From the NCBI RefSeq assembly GCF_009827405.1, contig NZ_WTYY01000003.1, positions 248,001 through 312,000 on the forward strand: a stretch of DNA of 64,000 nucleotides. Direction: 5' to 3'. A program made the position numbers and the translations under genes. Source of the DNA: Alteraurantiacibacter aestuarii (GTDB taxonomy: Bacteria > Pseudomonadota > Alphaproteobacteria > Sphingomonadales > Sphingomonadaceae). Positions 14,550 through 21,408 of this stretch are shown one piece after another; position 1 is the first letter of the stretch; every line of letters starts with the position of its first letter. The notes under the pieces were generated by a model. That model saw nothing but the letters and a program-made list of their open reading frames with translations, was not told where the DNA came from and did no database searches.

Positions 14550-15230
14550 TCAGAGAGACCAGTCGATCGCGCCGCGGCCGTTTTCCTCCAGGAAGCGATT
14601 GGCCTGGCTGAACGGGCGCGATCCGAAGAAGCCGCGATGGGCAGAAAGCGGGCTGGGGTGCGGGGAAGAGATCACCAGGTGGTGGCCATTTTTCAGCGCG
14701 TCGATTCGCTGCGCCTTCTTCTGTGCATGGCTGCCCCAAAGAATGAATACCGATGGCTGGGGCCGGGCAGCGACGGCGGCGATGGCGGCATCGGTGATTT
14801 CCTCCCACCCGCGCTGCTGGTGCGATCCGGCCTGCCCCGCCTCCACCGTCAGCGCATTGTTGAGCAGCAACACGCCCTGGCTCGCCCAGCTTTCCAGATT
14901 GCCGTGATCGGGCCGCTCTATCCCGCAATCGCTGTGCAGTTCCTTGAGCATATTCATCAGCGACGGCGGCTGGCGCACCCCCGGCGGGACGGAGAAGCTG
15001 AGACCATGCGCCTGCCCCGGCCCGTGATAGGGGTCCTGCCCCAGGATCACCACTTTCACCGTGTCCAGCGGGGTCAGCTCCAGCGCGCGCAGGCGCATCC
15101 CGCGCGGTGGATAAATCGCCTTGCCCGCATCCTCCTGCGCCCGCAGCCAGCCGCCCAGTTGCCGCGCCGCAGGAGTTGCCAGCACGGGGCCAAGCGCATC
15201 GCGCCAGCTATCGGGGATTTGCTCTGCCAT
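14550..15230 (-). CDS. ung: Uracil-DNA glycosylase (family 1)
   Basis: A 226-residue enzyme that removes uracil from DNA in base excision repair. The water-activating motif GQDPYHG has catalytic Asp66. The downstream HPSPLSAHRGFFG leucine-loop motif has His191. The segment LLLNNALTVEAGQAGSHQ is the uracil-recognition strand region. Length and motifs are normal for family 1. It is divergent from rnd, with about 80 bases between the two starts. Confidence 0.97.
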   Translation of the reverse strand: MAEQIPDSWRDALGPVLATPAARQLGGWLRAQEDAGKAIYPPRGMRLRALELTPLDTVKVVILGQDPYHGPGQAHGLSFSVPPGVRQPPSLMNMLKELHSDCGIERPDHGNLESWASQGVLLLNNALTVEAGQAGSHQQRGWEEITDAAIAAVAARPQPSVFILWGSHAQKKAQRIDALKNGHHLVISSPHPSPLSAHRGFFGSRPFSQANRFLEENGRGAIDWSL

Positions 15231-15311
15231 GATGCTTTCCTACTGCCCTGTTCCGTGTGCAGCCAGCACACCCTTTCCCTCTTTCCCCAATCCGCCTAAG
15301 GCAAATTGCAT

Positions 15312-15929
15312 ATGGCTGTATATTATCACGAAGAAGACCTGCCCGCCGATGTGCTGGCTCCCGGACCCGTTGCCGTCGATACGGAAACCATGGGCCTTGT
15401 CACCACGCGCGACAGGCTGTGCGTGGTGCAGATATCCGATGGCAATGGCGACGAGCATCTTGTGCGCTTTGCCAATGGCAGCGCCTATGATGCGCCCAAT
15501 CTGAAGGCGGTGCTGGCCGATCCTGCGCGGATCAAGCTGTATCATTATGCCCGCTTCGATCTGGCCGCCATCCACCATTACCTGGGCGTGATGGCCGCGC
15601 CGGTGTTCTGCACCAAGATCGCCAGCAAGCTGGTCCGCACCTATACGGATCGTCACGGGCTGAAGATGCTGGTGAGTGAACTGCTGGGTGAAGACATGTC
15701 CAAGCAGCAGCAGTCGAGCGACTGGGGCGCGGACGAACTGTCGCAGGCGCAGCGTGAATATGCCGCGTCCGACGTGCGCTTTTTGCACCGCATGCGGGAC
15801 ATTCTGATCGTCAGGCTGGAACGCGAAGGCCGGCTTGAAATTGCCCAGGCCTGTTTCGAATTCCTGCCCACCCGCGCCTTGCTCGATATTGCCGGATGGG
15901 CGGACAAGGACATCTTCAGCCACGAGTAA
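15312..15929 (+). CDS. Ribonuclease D-like 3'-5' exonuclease (short form)
   Basis: A 205-residue protein with only the DEDD exonuclease domain. Asp23 and Glu25 (VAVDTETMGL), the HYARFDLAAI motif and the late YAASDVRFL (Tyr and Asp of the DEDDy type) are all present. The HRDC domains of classical RNase D are absent, as is usual for the short alphaproteobacterial protein located upstream of lptC. It probably trims RNA 3' ends. The start is the ATG at 15312, two codons into a reading that could begin at a TTG at 15306. The order rnd-lptC-lptA here matches other sphingomonads. Confidence 0.9.
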   Translation: MAVYYHEEDLPADVLAPGPVAVDTETMGLVTTRDRLCVVQISDGNGDEHLVRFANGSAYDAPNLKAVLADPARIKLYHYARFDLAAIHHYLGVMAAPVFCTKIASKLVRTYTDRHGLKMLVSELLGEDMSKQQQSSDWGADELSQAQREYAASDVRFLHRMRDILIVRLEREGRLEIAQACFEFLPTRALLDIAGWADKDIFSHE

Positions 15930-15956
15930 GCTCGTAAAGGCGAATTGCACCACCGC

Positions 15957-16613
15957 ATGACTGTTGAAGCTGACAAGATCCGTTCGCGCCGCCAGGCCTT
16001 TGCCGCTCCCGGCAGCAGGCTGGATACCATGGTGCGGGTGCTGGCCATTGGCCTGCCGGCGCTGGTGGGCGTGGTTGCGGCGATGATGCTGATCACCCCG
16101 CTTTCGCCGCGCGGAGAGGTCAGCTTCCTGCTCGATCGCAACAAGGTGGCGATTGCCGAGGACCGCCTGCGGGTGGACAATGCCATGTACCGCGGCGAGG
16201 ATTCCTCTGGCCGCCCTTTCTCGCTCGCCGCCGGTGATGCCGTGCAGACCAGCCGGACGGTTCCGGTGGTGGAAATGCACGATCTGGTGGCGCGGATTAT
16301 CCTGCCTGAAGGCCCCGCCGTACTCACTGCCGACACCGGCACCTATGCCATCGACAAGGAGCAGGTGGGCATTCCCGGCGTGGTCGAATTTACCGCTGCG
16401 GATGGCTATCACATGGTGGCCCGCAACGTGGTGGTGGACCTGCCGACCCGTTCGCTGGTGAGCGATGGGCGGGTGGAAGGTTCCATCCCCGCCGGCACGT
16501 TCGAGGCTGATTCGCTGCGCGCCAATCTGGCGGAGCGGACCCTGTCGCTGATCGGCAATGCGCGGCTGCGCATGGTGCCCAGCCAGCTGCGCCTGCCCAG
16601 GGGCGTGCAATGA
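15957..16613 (+). CDS. lptC: LPS export periplasmic protein LptC
   Basis: A 218-residue bitopic inner-membrane protein. One transmembrane helix lies near residues 26-48 (RVLAIGLPALVGVVAAMML), and a periplasmic beta-jellyroll follows that passes lipopolysaccharide from LptBFG to LptA. The segments YAIDKEQVGIPGVVEFTAADGYHMVARNVVVDL and VSDGRVEGSIPAGTFEADSL fit the repeating strands of the family. The ATG at 15957 is chosen over a TTG at 15945. It lies 27 bases after rnd, and its stop overlaps the first possible lptA start. Confidence 0.88.
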   Translation: MTVEADKIRSRRQAFAAPGSRLDTMVRVLAIGLPALVGVVAAMMLITPLSPRGEVSFLLDRNKVAIAEDRLRVDNAMYRGEDSSGRPFSLAAGDAVQTSRTVPVVEMHDLVARIILPEGPAVLTADTGTYAIDKEQVGIPGVVEFTAADGYHMVARNVVVDLPTRSLVSDGRVEGSIPAGTFEADSLRANLAERTLSLIGNARLRMVPSQLRLPRGVQ

Positions 16614-16654
16614 CCTGCTTGCCTCAGAAGCCTGATCGTTTATCGGAGTCTGCC

Positions 16655-17206
16655 ATGCACGCCCTTCGTCCTTCACTCAGCCAACTGGCCCTGCGCGGGC
16701 TCGCGGGTGGCCTGCTGGCTGGCGGAATTGCGGCCCTGGGCTTTTCCTCACTGGCCGGTGCGCAGGCCTTTGCCAGCTTCAACACCAACCAGCCGGTGAA
16801 TTACGAAGCGGACCGGATCGATCTGCAGGACCGCCAGAACCGCGTTGTCGCCAGCGGCGATGTGGTGATTTCGCAGGGTGACATGCGGTTGACCGCACAG
16901 CGCACCACCATCGCCTATAGCCGCGATGGCGGGCTCACCATTCACCGGCTCGATGCCACCGGCGGCGTCACCGTGACCCGCGGCAATGAGCGGGCCAGCG
17001 GCGCGGCTGCGGTTTATGATGTGGATCGGCGGCTGATCATCATGTCAGGCGGAGTGGCGCTGCGGCGCGGCAATGACACGCTCAACGGTGGCCGGCTGGT
17101 TATCGATCTCAATACCGGCGTATCCAGCGTGGATGGCAATGCGGCAGGCAATACCGGCCGGGGTGGCCGCGTATCGGGAACTTTCGCCGTTCCTGACAAG
17201 AACTAG
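16655..17206 (+). CDS. lptA: LPS transport periplasmic protein LptA
   Basis: A 183-residue periplasmic protein with a signal peptide (LALRGLAGGLLAGGIAALGFSSLAGAQA). A beta-jellyroll of the OstA/LptA type follows (VNYEADRIDLQDRQNRVVASGDVVISQGDMRLTA). LptA units form the bridge that carries LPS to the outer membrane. The ATG at 16655 has CGGAG about nine bases upstream and gives a normal signal peptide. An ATG at 16610, overlapping the lptC stop, would add 15 polar residues. The usual lptB does not follow: the next gene is convergent and only 15 bases away. Confidence 0.88.
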   Translation: MHALRPSLSQLALRGLAGGLLAGGIAALGFSSLAGAQAFASFNTNQPVNYEADRIDLQDRQNRVVASGDVVISQGDMRLTAQRTTIAYSRDGGLTIHRLDATGGVTVTRGNERASGAAAVYDVDRRLIIMSGGVALRRGNDTLNGGRLVIDLNTGVSSVDGNAAGNTGRGGRVSGTFAVPDKN

Positions 17207-17221
17207 GCTTGCGAGCAGGCG

Positions 17222-17935
17222 TCAGCGGGCCGGGCAGGCGCCGGGCCAGAAGCGGGCCACAAGGTCTTCCTCGCCATCTGCCAGACCCCTCTCGGCAACC
17301 GCCTGTAACTGCCCGCAATCCAGCAGCGCGCCCTTTGCCCGTGCCCGTTCGATGGTATCGGCGAATTGTTCCAAAGTGCCCGCCTGCGCAAGTTGCCCGG
17401 CGAAGTACTTGGTCCAGCGGCCACCAAGCGCCATCTGGCTGGCCAGCGCCTCGCGCCCTTCGGCACTATCCAGCATAATGCCCAGCAAGCGATTGGTTTC
17501 TTCCGGATATCCGCCCATCGCGGTCAGCGCCGCGATGCGCTGCGCGGCCGATGGATAATTGCCCGAGATCACTCCGGCCTGCGCCACCGCAAGCTGGGGG
17601 AACGGTTCGCGCCAGCCGCGCAAGGCCGCGCCTTCAAGCGCTCGTATTGCCAGGTCGGTATCCCCGCTCACCTGCGCAGCCTGAGCCAGCAGCACCAGGT
17701 GCCGGGCCGGCAGTGGCCGCCTGCGAAGCAGTTCGCGCGCCATGCCGGCAGATTGTGCAGTCCCGCCAGCGACCAGTTGCGCTTCCAGCAAACGCTCCTG
17801 CGCGACGGCCCGCAGCGGTTCGGGCACCACCAGCCCCAGTTGCGGATCGTCCAGTGCCTGCCGGTCTAGCTGCACGCTGACCACCAGCCCGGCCAAGGCC
17901 AGCAGCAGGCCATAAAACGCAATCCGCCCGATCAT
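17222..17935 (-). CDS. Membrane-anchored helical-repeat protein of unknown function
   Basis: A 237-residue protein. One N-terminal membrane helix (IGRIAFYGLLLALAGLVVSV) is followed by Ala/Leu/Arg-rich helices that resemble degenerate tetratricopeptide repeats (for example ARHLVLLAQAAQVSGDTDLAIRALEGAA). It therefore probably sits in the periplasm, tethered to the inner membrane. Its ATG overlaps the stop of the upstream polymerase/ligase gene (ATGA), so the two are coupled. A longer reading from 17989 lies inside that gene and is rejected. I infer an accessory role in surface glycan assembly because of the coupling. No specific family is recognised. Confidence 0.65.
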   Translation of the reverse strand: MIGRIAFYGLLLALAGLVVSVQLDRQALDDPQLGLVVPEPLRAVAQERLLEAQLVAGGTAQSAGMARELLRRRPLPARHLVLLAQAAQVSGDTDLAIRALEGAALRGWREPFPQLAVAQAGVISGNYPSAAQRIAALTAMGGYPEETNRLLGIMLDSAEGREALASQMALGGRWTKYFAGQLAQAGTLEQFADTIERARAKGALLDCGQLQAVAERGLADGEEDLVARFWPGACPAR

Positions 17936-19320
17936 CGCACGGCCCTTCTTGGCGGGAACAGCAAGACGATCATGATAGCCGCGACGCACAGCATCGCCTC
18001 ATTGCGCAGCGGGTAGTCTATTCCCGATTGCAGCGCGATACACGCCAGCGATGCCGCCGCGCCAAAGGCCAGCCAGCGGTCGCTGTCGCCTGTGCGCCTT
18101 GTCGCCGCCATGCCTATCCAGACGAACCACGCGAGCACAAGCAGCGGGCCGAGCAGTCCAGATTCAATGGCGATTTCAACGTAGTCATTATGTGCCCTGC
18201 CCGCGCGCGCCAGAGAGACATATTCGAGCGATTCGTCGATCTGGAAAACTTCGTCGAACGTGCCTGTACCGCTGCCGACCGGCCAGTAGCGCTGGGCCAC
18301 GTAAATGCCGTCTTCCCACACTTCGGTGCGATCCGTATCGAGGTTGGCGAAGCGCTCGACACTGCTGGATGCCCGCCCGCCAAATGCCAGCGAAGCGGCA
18401 ATGGCGCAGACCATGGCGAGGCCAAGGATGGCAGCAAGATAGACCGCCTTGCGCGAAGCCTGTGCTGCGCCCTTCGGCGTTTGGGCGTCCTTCCGGGCAG
18501 GCGCGCGTGCGGCCCAGAAATGTGCGCCAAGCCGCAGGGTCAGGAAGGCTAGAAAGACCAGCAGCAGCGCCATGCTGGAACGCGACTGCGTCAATATCGT
18601 CGCGATCACCATCAGCGAACCGGCGGCGATCTGGGCAAGCAACAGACCGGAGCGCCCTGCACTGGGCAGCGCCGCCACTATTATCGCGGCGATAACGAAG
18701 AATATGCCGGTCGAGTTGCGGTTGGAGAAGGTGGCGTAAAGGACATTGGTGTCTGGACTGATGGCCTGAAGAATGCCCGAAGTATTCGCCGTCGACAGCT
18801 GATATGCGCCCAGCAGCAGCGCAAGCAGGCTGGCGACGATCAGGGTGAGCGCCAGGCGCAGCCTCATCGGCGAGGACAGGCTCCACCCGATCACAATGAT
18901 CGCAGCGGGCGCGATCGTGCTGCAAAAGGCCACCAGCGTGCGGACAGGGTCCACGCTCCAGGTGAACCAGCTGTCGCCGTCAATTCCGGCGATGTCATAA
19001 GTCTGGCTCACCAGTTCCCGGCCCGGCAAGGCCTGCCAGATGGCTGCGGGCAGCGGCACAATCTGCAACAGCGGCAGGGCCAGCGAGAGCAGCACGATGC
19101 CAACCAGCGCCCGCGGAGCTTCCCTGAAGAACTGGCTCACGGCCTGCCGGTTCAGCGCCATAATAGCCAGGGCCACCAGTTGAATGGCCATGTGGCGCAG
19201 GCCATAGGCGATGCCTCCGCCCCCAAGACCTATCGCAAGAACCAGAAGAATCTGGAGCTGGGTCACAGAAAGCCGGATAATCTGGGCAGGATTCCGCATG
19301 CCGGGCACAGACCTATCCAT
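17932..19320 (-). CDS. O-antigen ligase/polymerase family membrane protein (Wzy_C)
   Basis: A polytopic 462-residue protein with about ten to twelve hydrophobic segments. A large periplasmic loop bears the Wzy_C signature RAHNDYVEIAIESGLLG. Family members join lipid-linked glycans to lipid A core, to protein, or to each other. The exact reaction cannot be read from sequence. A second polymerase candidate lies at 44401, inside the EPS locus, so this one may act on another glycan or be the ligase. The ATG at 19320 follows an in-frame TTG at 19323. It is coupled to the downstream repeat protein. A strong hairpin terminator lies just upstream, ending the gene before it. Confidence 0.85.
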   Translation of the reverse strand: MDRSVPGMRNPAQIIRLSVTQLQILLVLAIGLGGGGIAYGLRHMAIQLVALAIMALNRQAVSQFFREAPRALVGIVLLSLALPLLQIVPLPAAIWQALPGRELVSQTYDIAGIDGDSWFTWSVDPVRTLVAFCSTIAPAAIIVIGWSLSSPMRLRLALTLIVASLLALLLGAYQLSTANTSGILQAISPDTNVLYATFSNRNSTGIFFVIAAIIVAALPSAGRSGLLLAQIAAGSLMVIATILTQSRSSMALLLVFLAFLTLRLGAHFWAARAPARKDAQTPKGAAQASRKAVYLAAILGLAMVCAIAASLAFGGRASSSVERFANLDTDRTEVWEDGIYVAQRYWPVGSGTGTFDEVFQIDESLEYVSLARAGRAHNDYVEIAIESGLLGPLLVLAWFVWIGMAATRRTGDSDRWLAFGAAASLACIALQSGIDYPLRNEAMLCVAAIMIVLLFPPRRAVR

Positions 19321-19370
19321 CAATATCCCAACGCATCACAATGACCGGCCACATTGATGGAGCCACAAAT

Positions 19371-19409
19371 GAAAAAGGGAGCTTGCATACACTGCAAGCT
19401 CCCTTTTTC
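19371..19409 (-). terminator. Strong hairpin terminator
   Basis: A perfect 17-bp inverted repeat (arms 19371-19387 and 19393-19409) with a five-base loop TACAC. The arms end in A and T runs, so it can work in both directions. On the minus strand it lies 27 bases after the stop of the small envelope protein gene, which it presumably terminates. Confidence 0.9.
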
Positions 19410-19436
19410 GAATTCCTTGATGTCCGGAAATCAATC

Positions 19437-19694
19437 TTAGTGAATGATGCCCTTGGACGATGTCAGCTCGATGATGCCCCAGATCACGACAAGACCGCCA
19501 ATAATGAGGAACACAGGCGAAATTTCGCCGTCAAGCGCTTCATTCTGGCCGATAGCCGAAGGAAGGCGAGCCTGCGAGGACGAAAGCGGTGCGAGAGAAA
19601 CCTCGCTTGCATTGGCACGTGTTCCAGCCTGAGCCGCAAGAGGAGCAAGCGCCAGGCCTGCAGCCGCTGCGCATGCAAAAATATTCTTAATCAT
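19437..19694 (-). CDS. Small secreted or membrane protein of unknown function
   Basis: An 85-residue protein with a clear signal peptide (MIKNIFACAAAAGLALAPLAAQA). A short Ser/Ala-rich region comes next, then one C-terminal hydrophobic helix (ISPVFLIIGGLVVIWGIIEL) and the tail TSSKGIIH. It should be anchored in the inner membrane with about 35 residues in the periplasm. The ATG at 19694 has AGGAG at eight bases. The ATG six bases earlier is also possible. It is flanked by the 19371 terminator, so it is probably a separate, well-expressed transcript. I do not recognise it. It lies between the polymerase gene and the lasso B2 gene. Confidence 0.65.
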   Translation of the reverse strand: MIKNIFACAAAAGLALAPLAAQAGTRANASEVSLAPLSSSQARLPSAIGQNEALDGEISPVFLIIGGLVVIWGIIELTSSKGIIH

Positions 19695-19832
19695 GGGCAT
19701 GGCTCCTAAAATTGATTCGCAATTCCGTATTTCCAAGACTGTCGATACCGCAGTGCACAATGAAATGCAATCAAAACTGCGTAAAAATGCTTAATTTCCT
19801 TAAACAACTGACTACCCGGCTTCGCCAACACC

Positions 19833-20450
19833 CTATTCACGGCTTTCCGGCCCGCTTTCTGGCCCACTCTCCGGACTCGTCTCCAGCAGGGTGGTGAAGG
19901 CCGAAACGTCGCCCCCGGTAACGGTTCGATCACCGTATTCCAGCCAGGCGTGGGCGGCAAAGCCGGTCTCGGCAGGCCGGTCGACGCCGATAACGATGGC
20001 GGTGGCGATCCCTCTGGCCGTCAGCAGGCGCTGTGCCGCAATCGCCTGAATCAGACAGTCGGAGCGCCAGGGTATGTGACGCGCAACGCCTGGCACGGCC
20101 CTTGCCACCAGATCAACCTGCGCCGCATCACCCGCCAGCGCCTTACCGGCGGCCCGACCCGATCTGGCGGCAATCCGGTTGTACAGGTGGATATCGCCAG
20201 CCTCGAGCCGCACCAGCCGCAACCGCGCACGCGCCAGTTCCATCAGCGCGCGGATTGCCAGCAAGGGCAGGCCTGTCGCAAGGCCCGGTCCAGACCTATC
20301 CCGCACAGATCCGGATCGCCCCGGGCTTTCGGGAGGAGGCGGGGCCGCAGGAGATGGTGTCTCGTCCACAGGCTCAGAAATGGCAGCTTTGCGGGTTGGT
20401 GCCAAGCTTGCATTCTTCCCGGCCAGACCTATCCTGAGAGCACAGGACAA
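19833..20450 (-). CDS. Lasso peptide leader protease B2 (transglutaminase-like)
   Basis: A protein of up to 205 residues. The C-terminal domain is the lasso B2/Transglut_core3 fold, with catalytic Cys132 (RSDCLIQAIAAQRLL), His167 (GFAAHAWLEYGD) and Asp174. It removes the leader from the precursor before cyclisation, in the cytoplasm. The first about 55 residues are Pro/Ser-rich, unusual for B2 and begin with TTG without a clear ribosome-binding site, so the true start may lie further in. The C-terminus repeats SGPE (SPESGPESGPESRE). It is divergent from the rest of the cluster, with 83 bases between this start and that of the oxygenase gene. Confidence 0.9.
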   Translation of the reverse strand: MSCALRIGLAGKNASLAPTRKAAISEPVDETPSPAAPPPPESPGRSGSVRDRSGPGLATGLPLLAIRALMELARARLRLVRLEAGDIHLYNRIAARSGRAAGKALAGDAAQVDLVARAVPGVARHIPWRSDCLIQAIAAQRLLTARGIATAIVIGVDRPAETGFAAHAWLEYGDRTVTGGDVSAFTTLLETSPESGPESGPESRE

Positions 20451-20533
20451 GGGTTGTTGATGCGTATCTGCCCCGCTGCTTTCGCATCGTGACCCGTTCC
20501 GTGAAGGCTTGCCGTTTGCCGGAGTAAGAGTTG

Positions 20534-21406
20534 ATGGTTCAGTCTTTCAAGGAACGGATGAAGGACCATGACTACGGGCAGATGCACCTGCTCGCCATCT
20601 CTCTGATGCAGAGTAATCGCAAGGTCCCCTGGTACGATGCCCATTTCCTCAGAAGCTTCGAGATCGCCAAGCAATATCTGCAGCTTGTCCGGCCAGACAG
20701 GCTGGACGAATTCATTGCCGGATTTGCTCCGATCAGGACCCCGGCCGATTTCACGGTGAAGAAGGTTCGCGACCTTTTCCCGGGTGAATTGCAGGCGGAA
20801 ATGCGCGCCATAGTCGCCGGACTGAAAGAGCAGCAGCTGGAGAAGCACGAACTGGCAAGCTTCGGCCGCCACGTGGTGCATGACCACCCGTTCTTCCTCG
20901 ATCTGCAACGCCAGATACTGCCACGCGTGAGCGAACTGGCCGGTCAGGAGGTGGAAGCCGGTTACAACTTCCTCAGCCTCTACGGCAATGCCGGCCGGTG
21001 CGAACCGCATATGGACGAGCCTGTCTCCATGTATACGCTGGACTATTGCATCGACCAGGAAGGGGACTGGCCGATATATTTCAGCAGGGTGGTGGATTGG
21101 CCCGGCGCGGCCGAATTGCAGAACTGGAACCCGGAGGAAGTTCTGCGCGATCCTTCGATGGATTTCCGCGCGGAAGTCATCCAGCCCAATGAAGCGATCC
21201 TGTTCGCTGGCAGTTCTCAATGGCACTATCGCAAGGCCATGCCTCCGGGCGGTTATTGCAACCTTCTGTTCTTTCATTACTTTCCGGCAGGTTGCAGCGA
21301 CCTGATCACGCCGACGGGATGGGCGCGCTATTTCGATATCCCGGAGATGGAACCCTTGTGTGACCTGTTCGCCGATTTCTACTCGGTGTCGGCCGGGGAC
21401 CAGTAG
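20534..21406 (+). CDS. Putative 2-oxoglutarate/Fe(II) oxygenase of the lasso cluster
   Basis: A 290-residue protein. The C-terminal half has a plausible facial triad: His159 and Asp161 (CEPHMDEPVSMYTLDY) and His231 (GSSQWHYRKAMPPGG), spaced as in the cupin-type Fe/2-oxoglutarate oxygenases. The N-terminal half is helical and not recognised. It is the first gene of the plus-strand lasso operon, two bases before the cyclase start, so it is very likely a tailoring enzyme. Lasso peptides with beta-hydroxylated Asp made by a cluster-encoded dioxygenase are known (canucin type). Whether this enzyme acts on the ring Asp, on Pro or on another residue is unknown. The ATG at 20534 follows GGAG by nine bases. 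Confidence 0.7.
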   Translation: MVQSFKERMKDHDYGQMHLLAISLMQSNRKVPWYDAHFLRSFEIAKQYLQLVRPDRLDEFIAGFAPIRTPADFTVKKVRDLFPGELQAEMRAIVAGLKEQQLEKHELASFGRHVVHDHPFFLDLQRQILPRVSELAGQEVEAGYNFLSLYGNAGRCEPHMDEPVSMYTLDYCIDQEGDWPIYFSRVVDWPGAAELQNWNPEEVLRDPSMDFRAEVIQPNEAILFAGSSQWHYRKAMPPGGYCNLLFFHYFPAGCSDLITPTGWARYFDIPEMEPLCDLFADFYSVSAGDQ

Positions 21407-21408
21407 GC

